64,000 bases of DNA, from IMG/VR virus record IMGVR_UViG_3300020193_000004, positions 51,145-115,144 of that record, one strand, 5' to 3'. The notes under the pieces are model-generated. The model ran no database searches, was not told the origin of the DNA, and saw only the letters and a list, made by a program, of their open reading frames with translations. Made by a program: the position numbers and the translations under genes. The first letter of the stretch is position 1; every line of letters starts with the position of its first letter. Shown piece by piece: positions 52,201 through 58,813 of this stretch. The stretch comes from a virus.

Positions 52201-52385
52201 CGGAACTGCTCCTCAAGGTTGTCGACGTGATGGATGTCGGAGGAGATGGCCGCGCGGTCGTCGAAGACGATCTCAGCCAGCTCCAGCCGCCGCCGCGCCC
52301 CCTCGAACGGGAACTGCGCGCGGATCGCCTCGGCGGCGCGCTCCTTGAGACTCTCGAAAGCGGCTTCTGGGTTAAGGTTCGGCAT
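49275..52385 (-). CDS. RNA polymerase beta subunit homologue (single polypeptide)
   Basis: I start it at ATG 52385 (MPNLNPEAAFESLKERAAEA), giving 1,036 residues; a longer frame runs through the divergent promoter and is rejected. Signature blocks: PTHLGFIDPIQTPEGEDTGI (396-415), FEDGIVVSES (665-674), GDKMAGRHGNKG (810-821), LLNPAGVPSRMNVGQVLE (844-861) and GKQYMMQLHHQVEKKM (920-935). The rifampicin region (~361-385, LQFLSGHMRTTIRGKDFGG) is short and divergent. The ribosome site is weak. It is the first gene of the middle minus-strand block, beta followed by beta'. No alpha, omega or sigma gene is seen in the window. Confidence 0.95.
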   Translation of the reverse strand: MPNLNPEAAFESLKERAAEAIRAQFPFEGARRRLELAEIVFDDRAAISSDIHHVDNLEEQFRARTTGMTWGVPVRARLRLVDKTSGALVEEKLVTLARLPKMTRRYSYIIEGQERQHDSVFRSKPRPYHRIAGNGDLQGRWNLARGRGFDIGYEPKAGKMTFSVGTSNLPLYSVLRTLGVTDAEIEHAWGNAVYAANTKAVHLDKDVDKLFAALGLRLEDRSHGTPQARAQRVREYFDRETEVWPDAMKSAFGRESSNVNGENLLASSRRLLDIQKGRTKEDPPPSELPDDRQALSAKYLTTTEDFVVEAIRHHETLLRRQVRDRIDKPEYGIDQIMSPNTYNKVVLAPFAHAQRPDQTNPLQFLSGHMRTTIRGKDFGGVGSDKINLDPDKELNPTHLGFIDPIQTPEGEDTGIALNLPLGIHMSRADVREGSKSKTSSGQDLRTKVFDTKTGKMILASPADLEHAIVAYPDQVRWVRGMPEPVSNEVVCYDEERRTSKRPWAKVRYVLPSSKALLSFSANLIPFLQNDNGNRAMMAAKQQEQALALVHREAPLVQVKTDGAQTFEQVVGSFVSHTSPVAGVVRKVEPGAIHVQTPTGSVAVPVYNHFPLNGGKNSLHAAPLVKAGDTVQKGTLLADTNYTKGGALAMGANLRVAYIPWKGLTFEDGIVVSESAAQKMASDHLHVSEITVYASMLGGTGGSKARWADYATPAAASPEHLAKLDDRGIVKEGTPVHTGDILVAVLSPKQMSEDDKIAARIHKSLAKPYKDVSLLWDHPYSGTVVKIIVNETLNRRQIAVHVKTSKPLEIGDKMAGRHGNKGIISRIVPDSQMPHTKDGQHVEVLLNPAGVPSRMNVGQVLETAASKIADKTGKPYVVENFVPGVDYAAQVKRDLARYGLSDTEELIDPETGRSVGQVMVGKQYMMQLHHQVEKKMTGRSFATGYTHSGEAPKGSGVPGGGQKMDMLTTYAMLAHGANQNLREAYTFKSDGDQHAAWAAVISGSPLPPPQPSRGMTNFQHYLRAMGVNTEKRGDDTS

Positions 52386-52411
52386 CTGTGAAGAGCGCTC
52401 CACTACTGGCC

Positions 52412-52417
52412 ATAAGA
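52412..52417 (+). promoter_or_regulatory. ATAAGA promoter-like box
   Basis: GCC-ATAAGA lies 25 bases before the GTG at 52437, in the 51-base gap divergent from RNA polymerase beta. GGAGG stands six bases before that GTG. Confidence 0.5.
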
Positions 52418-52436
52418 GCCATGACGGAGGTAGCCT

Positions 52437-52688
52437 GTGACTCAAAGTTCTACCACGCCCCGGAAGCGCGCGCTGCATGACAAGACGGCGGGGGCGCACC
52501 GGTCCACCCTGTCAGAGTTCGCGAGTTTGGTACACCAGATGGTATCGGGGCCGATGGCCCAGGAGGATGTCGTAGATGAGCACGCTCGAGTGGATGCTCC
52601 TGTTCGCCTTCATCAGCGGGGTGGCCACCGGCCTCGCGGAGTACGGGGCCGGGCTGTTGCCGCGGATTGGAAGGAAGAGACGGAGTAG
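52437..52688 (+). CDS. Possible small protein in the early plus-strand island
   Basis: An 83-codon frame starting at GTG 52437 with a good GGAGG and an ATAAGA box upstream (MTQSSTTPRKRALHDKTAGA). The first ~45 residues look protein-like. The last ~35 are Arg/His-rich and overlap the better-supported frame at 52576, so the end may be wrong or the overlap real. Function unknown. Confidence 0.4.
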   Translation: MTQSSTTPRKRALHDKTAGAHRSTLSEFASLVHQMVSGPMAQEDVVDEHARVDAPVRLHQRGGHRPRGVRGRAVAADWKEETE

Positions 52689-52698
52689 GTATGCCTGA
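52576..52698 (+). CDS. 40-residue membrane peptide
   Basis: Starts MSTLEWMLLFAFISGVATGL at ATG 52576, with AGGAGG ~10 bases upstream. A single membrane helix is followed by EYGAGLLPRIG and a strongly basic C-terminus (RKRRSRYA), giving a clear inside-positive orientation. The stop overlaps the next ATG (52691) by eight bases. Small phage membrane peptides of this form include holin-like, antiholin and exclusion proteins; the role here is unknown. Confidence 0.55.
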   Translation: MSTLEWMLLFAFISGVATGLAEYGAGLLPRIGRKRRSRYA

Positions 52699-53086
52699 GC
52701 GCCGCAAGGCGTCACCCCTGCGAGAACTACGCGATCAGCTGAGTCCGCGAGTACGCCGGGCGCCGACAGCACTACGGGTAGATCCAACACTGCCTGGTGA
52801 GGCAGGTGAAGAGACGCTGGTCTTCTGCCCGAAGCTGAAGCACGCAACGCAGTACCTGCGCCGGCGGCTGCCGCCGGGGCGGTACAACCGCGGCGGGATG
52901 TGTGGGGACGTGAACTGCGGCAGGTGCCCCGTGCTGTTGGCAGATCTGGAGGAGCGATCGCCCGACTACGCGTGGGTGTGCTCCTCGTGCACGGACGGGT
53001 TCTACATCGAGCCGTACTGGACTGACGGGGCCTGCGTGGCCTGTGGCTTCCAGAGCTCGGTCTTGATGCTCGCCACCCCCAGGTAG
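52691..53086 (+). CDS. Small cysteine-rich (zinc-binding) protein
   Basis: A 131-residue protein starting MPERRKASPLRELRDQLSPR. Cysteine groups are MCGDVNCGRCPV, then WVCSSCTDGFY and GACVACGFQ, enough for two zinc sites. The N-terminus is basic and helical. It is translated from an overlap with the membrane peptide in an island driven by an ATAAGA box and divergent from the polymerase genes. A nucleic-acid-binding or host-interaction role is possible; no family is recognised. Confidence 0.6.
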   Translation: MPERRKASPLRELRDQLSPRVRRAPTALRVDPTLPGEAGEETLVFCPKLKHATQYLRRRLPPGRYNRGGMCGDVNCGRCPVLLADLEERSPDYAWVCSSCTDGFYIEPYWTDGACVACGFQSSVLMLATPR

Positions 53087-53131
53087 GGGAGCGAGTCCGA
53101 CCTCCGCAGCAATATCTGGCGTAACACGGCT

Positions 53132-53137
53132 ATAAGA
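53132..53137 (+). promoter_or_regulatory. ATAAGA promoter-like box
   Basis: GCT-ATAAGA lies 22 bases before the ATG at 53154 with AGGAGG between. Preceded by GTAACACGG; compare GTAACATACC before the box at 58785. Confidence 0.5.
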
Positions 53138-53153
53138 TAATCAGGAGGTAGAA

Positions 53154-53360
53154 ATGGTGGACAGCCTGATGACGTGGATGTGGTTCTTCACGACCGGACC
53201 CATCTCGACCATAAGAACAGTTTTGAGAGCTATGAGGCGGCCGCCTCATCAGGAGGGACCGCCGCCTCATCAGGAGGGACCGCCGCCTCATCAGGAGGGA
53301 CCGCCGCCTCATCAGGAGGGACCGCCGCCTCATCAGGAGGGACCGCCGCCTCATCAGTAG
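53154..53360 (+). CDS. Short peptide with hydrophobic N-terminus and HQEGPPP repeats
   Basis: A 68-codon frame starting MVDSLMTWMWFFTTGPISTI with an ideal AGGAGG five bases from the ATG. After a ~28-residue hydrophobic/basic part it enters six heptads of the form EGPPPHQ, encoded by a 21-bp repeat, and then stops. It may be a real repeat peptide, or the start may drive translation over a DNA element whose main role is the repeats. It converges with 53354-54193 and overlaps its end by 7 bases. Confidence 0.4.
   Translation: MVDSLMTWMWFFTTGPISTIRTVLRAMRRPPHQEGPPPHQEGPPPHQEGPPPHQEGPPPHQEGPPPHQ
53211..53216 (+). promoter_or_regulatory. Second ATAAGA box before the repeat block
   Basis: ACC-ATAAGA lies 21 bases before an ATG that is also the first base triplet of an 18-bp palindrome at 53232. 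It is inside the preceding frame, so it may be coincidental or a start for an RNA across the repeats. Confidence 0.3.
53232..53357. repeat. 18-bp palindrome plus six 21-bp direct repeats
   Basis: ATGAGGCGGCCGCCTCAT (53232-53249) is a perfect palindrome. Its right half begins the first of six copies, the last partial, of a 21-base unit containing GCCGCCTCATCAGGAGGG, running to 53357. All copies are identical. The block lies between convergent genes. Spacing of 21 bp, two helical turns, is typical of iterons or repeated protein-binding sites; it is also in frame as a heptad repeat. Confidence 0.85.
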
Positions 53361-54193
53361 AGGCTGCGCAGCGCGGCGCGCAGCGCGCCACCTGCGCGGG
53401 AGGCCTCTCCCCTAAGATAGCGGGATGTCCTTGATGCCTCCCCAGCGATTCGGCTGGGGAGGCTCGGGGCCTGCATGTGCTGGAAGAAATGCTCGGCGTT
53501 CGCCGCCGCTGCCTGTGGTGACATGCCGTGGTGCGAAACCAGGCGGGCCTGCACTTTCTTAGCAGTCGAAGAACCGAAGCGCTCCGAACGCGCAAGGGCC
53601 GCGCGATCGACCGCGGAGGACTCGGGGCGCAGCCGATCGAGATCCGCGTGCAGTCCGTCCCTTTTCAGCTTCATCCCGGAGAGATGGTGCTCCCGCCCGG
53701 AAATAAGTCCGCCCCCGTATCCGTGCTCCTTCCCCTTCATGACACCGCGCAGGCGTGTCACCTGGCCCTCCCGCTCGGGACGTTCCATGTGTGCCCCGAT
53801 GTCCATCAGCTGGTGGTGCCCCTCTCCAAGGTTCATCAAACCGCGGTGTGCGCGCGCACCGGAAAGGGGACTTCCCTTGGTGGCGATGGACTTGGCGATA
53901 TCGTGCACTGCCAAGTCCTGTTTCTGCGCGACATTCTTGCCGACCATCGATCGCGTCTGCGACCCGGGAAAGGAGTGCAAGGGATCCGTATGTGGCAGCC
54001 ACGGATGACGAATGCCGCTATCCACCTTCAGGGCGCCGCGCTGGATCGTAGACGCGACCGCTGGCGACGGAGCGCCGCTACCCACTGACTTCGCCGCGAT
54101 GTCTGCGAGCTGCGCGTGCTCCTCGTTTCCATAAGCCAGCTTCTCGTAGGCAAGAGCGTAAGTATCGTAGACAGCAGAGGCAGTCTTGAACAT
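53354..54193 (-). CDS. Virion protein with N-terminal MFKTAS...VYDTY tag
   Basis: A 279-residue protein starting MFKTASAVYDTYALAYEKLA, nearly identical to the start of 1098-1508. The remainder is basic and helical, rich in His, Gly and Arg (SGIRHPWLPHTDPLHSF, REHHLSGMKLKRDGL), without membrane segments. It ends with an amphipathic basic helix (TSRYLRGEASRAGGALRAAL). It follows the portal gene. Strong basicity and the shared tag suggest a DNA-associated or internal virion protein. A stem (GCCTCCCCAGC/GCTGGGGAGGC, 53436-53463) lies within its coding sequence. Confidence 0.65.
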   Translation of the reverse strand: MFKTASAVYDTYALAYEKLAYGNEEHAQLADIAAKSVGSGAPSPAVASTIQRGALKVDSGIRHPWLPHTDPLHSFPGSQTRSMVGKNVAQKQDLAVHDIAKSIATKGSPLSGARAHRGLMNLGEGHHQLMDIGAHMERPEREGQVTRLRGVMKGKEHGYGGGLISGREHHLSGMKLKRDGLHADLDRLRPESSAVDRAALARSERFGSSTAKKVQARLVSHHGMSPQAAAANAEHFFQHMQAPSLPSRIAGEASRTSRYLRGEASRAGGALRAALRSLY

Positions 54194-56329
54194 TTAACCT
54201 CCCACTGCCCGGCTTGCGTCGACCTGCGCACCGGACCGTGGCGTGATGGGGGACTTGAGCGGGTCTAACGGGTTCCGCGCCGAGCCGCTGCTGTTCAGCA
54301 GCTGGATGACCATCTGGTAGAGCTGCGGGCTCTCCATCTGCAGCTTATTGAGCTCCTGGTACATCAGCTGCTCGCCGCCGGGCTGCTGCTTCAGCGTGTT
54401 CATGTAGGCAGCGACACGCTGGGCGACGTAGCGCATGTCGAAGCCGCCCTGTCCCATCTGCAGCGTGGACTCGAGACCCGCCATCGGGGTAGGCCCTCGG
54501 GATGCGTTGGGGGTCGCCGCGTTCTCGTCGTAGAGCGTTGCCCCCTCGGGCACCCCCGGGGTCTGCTGCACGGCGTCCTGCCCAGGTGCACCCGCGGGTG
54601 CACCTGGCGCTGCTCCGGGGGCTGCCTCGGGCTGCTGCGCACCTGCTGCTGGATCGCCAGCTGCGGGAGCACCGCTGGCTGCCGCTGCCGCCGGATCGCC
54701 CGCAGGCGCGGCACCGGGGACCATCCCCATGGCCGCCTGCTCCTGCTGGATGTCCATCTGCGTGGAGGCCTGCGCCTTCATCGTGATCTCGGTCGCCTTG
54801 GCCTGGTACCGCGACGTACGGAGCATTGCGGCGCCCTGGATGTCGGCAGACGCGAGCTGCGTGGCGCGCTGGGTCGTGACCTGCTTCCGCATCTCGGCGG
54901 TGAGCCGCGCCTGCTCGGTGTCGAAGTCCTCGCCGATCTCCTCGAGCAGACGCTGGTCGGAGACCTTGCTCGCCTGGTTGAGCTGGAAGTAGAACATCGC
55001 CCGCTGCAGGTCGTCCGCCATGCGGAACTTCTCGAAGCGGAAGGGGATGCGCGGCCACCCCATGTGGGAGGCGACTTTGTCGATGACAAAGCGCGTGAGG
55101 TTGTACCGCTCCTTGTTGTAGCCCAGGAAGGTGTTTTCGAGAGCGCGCAGCGAGGTATTGGAGCTCGACCACTGCAAGCCGCCGTAGACGAACTCTACGG
55201 GGATGCCTGCGCCCGCCAGCATCGCCTCGGCGTGAATGCGGAACTCCTGGTGCAGGATGAGCGCCTTCGCCTGCCCGCCGATCTGCTGGTACCCGATGTT
55301 CATCGGGAGGATCGGGATGTAGTTATGGTCCCGCTTCCACATCGCCATCTCGACCTCGACCTTCTGCTTCCAGTTGACGAGGTTGTACGCGCCGAAGGGT
55401 CCATCGTTGCCGCCGGTGGTGGGCCCGGGGAAGATGATGCGCAGGGGAACGACGTGTTCGAGAAGCAGACTCTCCTGGGCCTTCTTCATGACCTGCATGT
55501 AGAAGGCGTCCTTGAGGAGCGGGAAGATCAGCGGCATCCCCCAGCCCTGGTCCTTCTGGGCGATGGTGGGGCGCTTCAGGTGGAAGAAGTTGTCGGGGTG
55601 GAACAGGAGCGCGCGGTTCGTGCGCGCCGCCTCGAGGAACTGGTAGGGGAGGGTCTCGATCGTCTCGGGGTCGCCGAGCCGGACATCGTTGACGACGCTC
55701 CTCGGCAGGCGGAAGTAGTACCGGCTGTTGCCGGTGATCTCGTTGTACTTGATCTCGATGTTCTCGGGGTTCCAGCGGACGAGGCGGGCCCCTCGCGCGT
55801 TGCGCGGGTAGTTGTCGGCCTGGTCGGCGTAATCCTCGACAGCGCACTTCGGGCAGTGCAGGTAGAACCGGCCCCCGCGCCACTTGTAGCGGCTCCGGTT
55901 CTTCGAGGCACGCACCCGCTCCTGGCAGTGTCTGCAGATGAGGTACTTCTCCAGCTGGAAGAAGACGCTGGCGAAGGCGTTGCCGTAGACGAAGTAGTCC
56001 AGGCCGATCTCGACCTGGAACTGCCGCAGCTTCAACTGCTCCTCGAGGTCGAGGTACAGCTTCCCGAGCTGGTCGTCGTCTGTCTCCCAGACCAGCGGCG
56101 TCACCGGGTACTCCGCCATCTTCTGGCAGGCGACGTTGATCACCGGGTTCGTGAGGAAGTAGTACCGACACCAGGTGTGCAGCTGGTGGACGTTCTCGGG
56201 GAGGAACTGTTGAGCGACGTCGAAGAACGGAGACGGGTAGCGGACGCCGTACCCGCGGCTCGTCCAGTAGGACGTGGCCTGGCGCGGGGTGAAGCGGCTG
56301 GCGTCGCCGCCGAGGACACCGATGCTCAT
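54194..56329 (-). CDS. Portal protein with an inserted zinc ribbon
   Basis: A 711-residue protein starting at ATG 56329, with a GGGGGG stretch upstream. The portal core is recognisable: an N-terminal NPVINVACQKMAEYPVTPLV, the wing, and the crown-proximal helix region GIPVEFVYGGLQWSSSNTSL then RALENTFLGYNKERYNLTRF. Residues ~133-165 carry CRHCQERV and HCPKCAVEDY, a four-cysteine zinc ribbon inserted in the wing. The last ~200 residues are a Gln/Ala/Pro-rich extension (GMVPGAAPAGDPAAAAASGA) with a final helix. IDKVAS occurs once. It overlaps the upstream gene. Confidence 0.82.
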   Translation of the reverse strand: MSIGVLGGDASRFTPRQATSYWTSRGYGVRYPSPFFDVAQQFLPENVHQLHTWCRYYFLTNPVINVACQKMAEYPVTPLVWETDDDQLGKLYLDLEEQLKLRQFQVEIGLDYFVYGNAFASVFFQLEKYLICRHCQERVRASKNRSRYKWRGGRFYLHCPKCAVEDYADQADNYPRNARGARLVRWNPENIEIKYNEITGNSRYYFRLPRSVVNDVRLGDPETIETLPYQFLEAARTNRALLFHPDNFFHLKRPTIAQKDQGWGMPLIFPLLKDAFYMQVMKKAQESLLLEHVVPLRIIFPGPTTGGNDGPFGAYNLVNWKQKVEVEMAMWKRDHNYIPILPMNIGYQQIGGQAKALILHQEFRIHAEAMLAGAGIPVEFVYGGLQWSSSNTSLRALENTFLGYNKERYNLTRFVIDKVASHMGWPRIPFRFEKFRMADDLQRAMFYFQLNQASKVSDQRLLEEIGEDFDTEQARLTAEMRKQVTTQRATQLASADIQGAAMLRTSRYQAKATEITMKAQASTQMDIQQEQAAMGMVPGAAPAGDPAAAAASGAPAAGDPAAGAQQPEAAPGAAPGAPAGAPGQDAVQQTPGVPEGATLYDENAATPNASRGPTPMAGLESTLQMGQGGFDMRYVAQRVAAYMNTLKQQPGGEQLMYQELNKLQMESPQLYQMVIQLLNSSGSARNPLDPLKSPITPRSGAQVDASRAVGG

Positions 56330-56928
56330 CACGCCCCCCGAGCGACGGGTGTACCGCCAGCGGCAGTCGCTGGGTGCGCGGCGTACATACTGCCCATGCG
56401 CCCGGTCGGGCGCGCGGTGTACATACTGCTCATGCGCCCGATCGCGGCGCCGCCCTGCGGCGCCGTCGGCATCAACTTCCGATCAAGGAACCGTCCCGCG
56501 TGCCGCGTAATCATGTCCGTGCCGAGCCCCGCAGCCATCGCGACCCCGAGCCCGCGAAAAAGACCTCCATGGTTCAACGCGGTCATGCCTGCCACCCCAG
56601 AGGTGACCTTCCCCAGGGCGGTTGCACCGCGCTCGAACACTCCGATGGGCTTGCCGCTCACAGGGTCCGTCTTGGTGCGAAGGGTGTTCGCCGTGTCCCA
56701 TGCCGTGAACGGAACCGCTACGCCCACCCCGATACGCGAGAATGCGTCCCCGTGCAGGAGCTGCTGCTTACCGGCCTGGAAGCCCTCCCGGATTCCGGAA
56801 GGTGTGAACCCACGCAGTGTGAGTTCTCCGGCATCGCGGGCGAAGTTCCCTACGGCGCGGGCGGCGCCGCCCAGCGAGGCGGCCTTGCTGAGTTCTGCGA
56901 AGCAGGTCCTGTAGACGTCAGCGTTCAT
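56329..56928 (-). CDS. Glycine-rich membrane-associated protein with DVY tag
   Basis: A 199-residue protein starting MNADVYRTCFAELSKAASLG at ATG 56928 (TCATG overlap with the previous stop). The tag resembles the VYDxY tags, and it carries SKAAS. Hydrophobic Gly/Ala segments (IGVGVAVPFTAWDTANTLR, GLFRGLGVAMAAGLGTDMI) follow. Near the C-terminus a short unit is repeated: IGRMSSMYTARPTGRMGSMYAA. It directly precedes the portal gene. Function unknown; a minor virion or ejection protein. Confidence 0.6.
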   Translation of the reverse strand: MNADVYRTCFAELSKAASLGGAARAVGNFARDAGELTLRGFTPSGIREGFQAGKQQLLHGDAFSRIGVGVAVPFTAWDTANTLRTKTDPVSGKPIGVFERGATALGKVTSGVAGMTALNHGGLFRGLGVAMAAGLGTDMITRHAGRFLDRKLMPTAPQGGAAIGRMSSMYTARPTGRMGSMYAAHPATAAGGTPVARGA

Positions 56929-57713
56929 GTGAAACCTGCACCAGGCTGGTTGGCGTACTCTATCGCGGCGAGGAGCCGGCTCACGCAGATGTCCGTCTGC
57001 GTCTCCTGCAACGTGCGTCCCGGGTGCTCGGTCAACTCCTTCAGGCGCTTCGCGACTGGGGCCGTGGGGTTCGCCTCGAAGTACTCGATGTTGCTCCCCC
57101 AGCCCTTCGCGAGTCGTTCTGGATCCGGGCGCCAGGCACCGAGCCTGCTGGTGTTGAAGCGGTCGACGCAGACGTCGCACATGCCGTCGTCCACCAGCAC
57201 CTCGGAGACCGTGCCGCAGTCCTTACACCGGTAGCGCAGTCCGCTCGCATGGCGCGTCGCGAAGTCGAGGGGCGGAGGCAGGTACCAGACACCCGCCTGC
57301 AGCGCCTGCGTAGCGACGTACCGCGCGACCTCCTCCGAGAAGGGGACCTGCGACGACAGGCCTCCGAGGTCCTCACGGATCTGCTCCGCCACGCGAACGG
57401 CGCGCATCATCTGCCCGACGGAGAGCTCCTGGTGGTTCTTGAAGTCGGGGACCTGCCCGTTGAGCGCCTGGGTCAGGAAGTGGAAGTGCTCCCAGTTCTG
57501 CCAGAACATGTCGTGCTGCGCGACGGCGGCCCCGGCCAGGGCCAGGCTCATCACGGCCGGCAGGACCTGCACGCCGAGCTCGCGCTCCAGGGTCATCTGG
57601 AGGGCGTCCGGCTCCCAGGTCAGCCAGTCAAGCCCGAAACGCGCAGTGAGACCGCGCATAAGGGCCAGCGGAGATGTAGTTCGATCTCCAAGTAGGGCCT
57701 CGAGCGTCGGCAT
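56925..57713 (-). CDS. Virion protein with C-terminal zinc ribbon
   Basis: A 262-residue protein starting MPTLEALLGDRTTSPLALMR at ATG 57713, with GAGG about seven bases upstream. It is helical through residue ~150 (VGQMMRAVRVAEQIREDLGG). A four-cysteine site follows (YRCKDCGTVSEV, MCDVCVDRF), then a helical C-terminus. It sits between two virion proteins and next to the portal, which also has a zinc ribbon. No family is recognised. A portal-associated or head-vertex protein is possible. Confidence 0.6.
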   Translation of the reverse strand: MPTLEALLGDRTTSPLALMRGLTARFGLDWLTWEPDALQMTLERELGVQVLPAVMSLALAGAAVAQHDMFWQNWEHFHFLTQALNGQVPDFKNHQELSVGQMMRAVRVAEQIREDLGGLSSQVPFSEEVARYVATQALQAGVWYLPPPLDFATRHASGLRYRCKDCGTVSEVLVDDGMCDVCVDRFNTSRLGAWRPDPERLAKGWGSNIEYFEANPTAPVAKRLKELTEHPGRTLQETQTDICVSRLLAAIEYANQPGAGFT

Positions 57714-57715
57714 GC

Positions 57716-58735
57716 CTACACCTCGCGAGCCATGCGCGACAGGATCACCTTCTGCTCGTGGGGCATGGCCTTGAACGTACCGACCGGGTCCTTCTCGATG
57801 CGGGCACACAGCTCGTCCGTGAAGGTGCCCTTGAGCCGCATCAGGCGGCGCGGGTCGTGAACCATGTCGTAGAGCTCGTTCTCGTTGGTGGCCTCGGCCC
57901 CGTGGTTCCACGAGAAGCTGGCGATCTTGTTGCAGTCGTAGACGCACCGCACGGGGTCAGCCAGCTTCTCGCCGTAGCGGTCTCCGCCGCCCCAGCGCAG
58001 CCCTGCGAGCTCGTCGAGCGCGTACAGCGACTGCACGACGGAGTCGGGCGTGCATGCCTCGGCGATCTTGGCCAAGGTCTGGTACCCCTCGGCCACCTCG
58101 GGGTCGCTCACATAGTCGAGCCGCTCGCGCATGTAGGACGCGAACTTCCCGCTGAGACGCTCACCGGCGTACCGGTAGAAGTGGTCCGGGATCGAGAGCG
58201 GGACGGCCGACGCCGCCTTGGTGAGCTCCAACGCAACCTCGCGCCGCGCGAACGGGTCCATGTCGGCCCACTGCAGCTTCGCGCCAGCGAGCTTCGCGAA
58301 CGGCCCCTCCGACTTCCGCGGAGCGGCCGCCACCTTCGGCGGGTGGTAATGCACGCGCCGTGCATCGACGACGTGGCGCTGGTCCTCCGGGCTCAGCTCA
58401 ATGCTGGCCATCTTCGCGATCTCGGAGGGTACGGGGAGCCCCCAGTCCTGCGCGGCCGCGGCGAGGGTGGTGGCCGCGACCTTGATGGCGGCCGGGTTGA
58501 GGTGCGGTCGCGCGTGCTCGAGGTAGAGCATGGAGACCGCCGTATTCCCGGGATCGAAGCACGCGTACTTCACGTACTCCTTGCCGTCGGTGTCGATGAG
58601 GATGAGCGCACCGTCCCGAGGTCGGAGCGCGCTGGGCTCACGCCAGGCGGCGGTCTTGACCAGCCCCATCTGCATGACCGGCATGGCCGCCTTGAGGAAG
58701 GCGCCGAAGTCGTCGGCAACATCGAGAACACGCAT
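57716..58735 (-). CDS. K-x-A-S-rich virion protein, first gene of the portal block
   Basis: A 339-residue protein starting MRVLDVADDFGAFLKAAMPV at ATG 58735, with GAGG upstream. Motifs VKTAA, AKMAS, TKAAS and NKIAS are spread through a helical protein. The central MASIELSPEDQRHVVDARRV and the DPVRCVYDCNKIASFSWNH phrase are notable; the latter holds two Cys. There is no membrane span. It heads the portal transcript, downstream of a divergent region containing GGGTATGTTA on the minus strand. Function unknown. Confidence 0.6.
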   Translation of the reverse strand: MRVLDVADDFGAFLKAAMPVMQMGLVKTAAWREPSALRPRDGALILIDTDGKEYVKYACFDPGNTAVSMLYLEHARPHLNPAAIKVAATTLAAAAQDWGLPVPSEIAKMASIELSPEDQRHVVDARRVHYHPPKVAAAPRKSEGPFAKLAGAKLQWADMDPFARREVALELTKAASAVPLSIPDHFYRYAGERLSGKFASYMRERLDYVSDPEVAEGYQTLAKIAEACTPDSVVQSLYALDELAGLRWGGGDRYGEKLADPVRCVYDCNKIASFSWNHGAEATNENELYDMVHDPRRLMRLKGTFTDELCARIEKDPVGTFKAMPHEQKVILSRMAREV

Positions 58736-58784
58736 CTCTACCTCGACGGAAGGGGTCGATGTGCAGACCGTAACATACCCCGGC

Positions 58785-58790
58785 ATAAGA
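58785..58790 (+). promoter_or_regulatory. ATAAGA promoter-like box
   Basis: GGC-ATAAGA lies 29 bases before the GTG at 58814, with AGGAGG between. It is the likely promoter of the replication/repair operon. Confidence 0.5.
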
Positions 58791-58813
58791 GAGTCGAACC
58801 AGGAGGGCACTAA

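Noticed and set aside
49275-52499. Longer RNA polymerase beta start at 52499
   Set aside because: The extra 38 residues are Arg/Pro/Leu-rich, run across the divergent promoter and a plus-strand gene, and do not resemble beta N-termini.
53240-53357. CRISPR-like repeats
   Set aside because: The 21-bp units are contiguous, without spacers; no cas gene is near.
53436-53463. Hairpin GCCTCCCCAGC/GCTGGGGAGGC as a terminator
   Set aside because: It lies inside the coding region of 53354-54193 and has no U-tract; it may be a coincidence of Pro/Ser/Gly codons.
57656-57663. Plus-strand CATAAGG as a further promoter box
   Set aside because: It lies inside a minus-strand coding region with no plus-strand start downstream; the same holds for CATAAG at ~48370 and ~54127.
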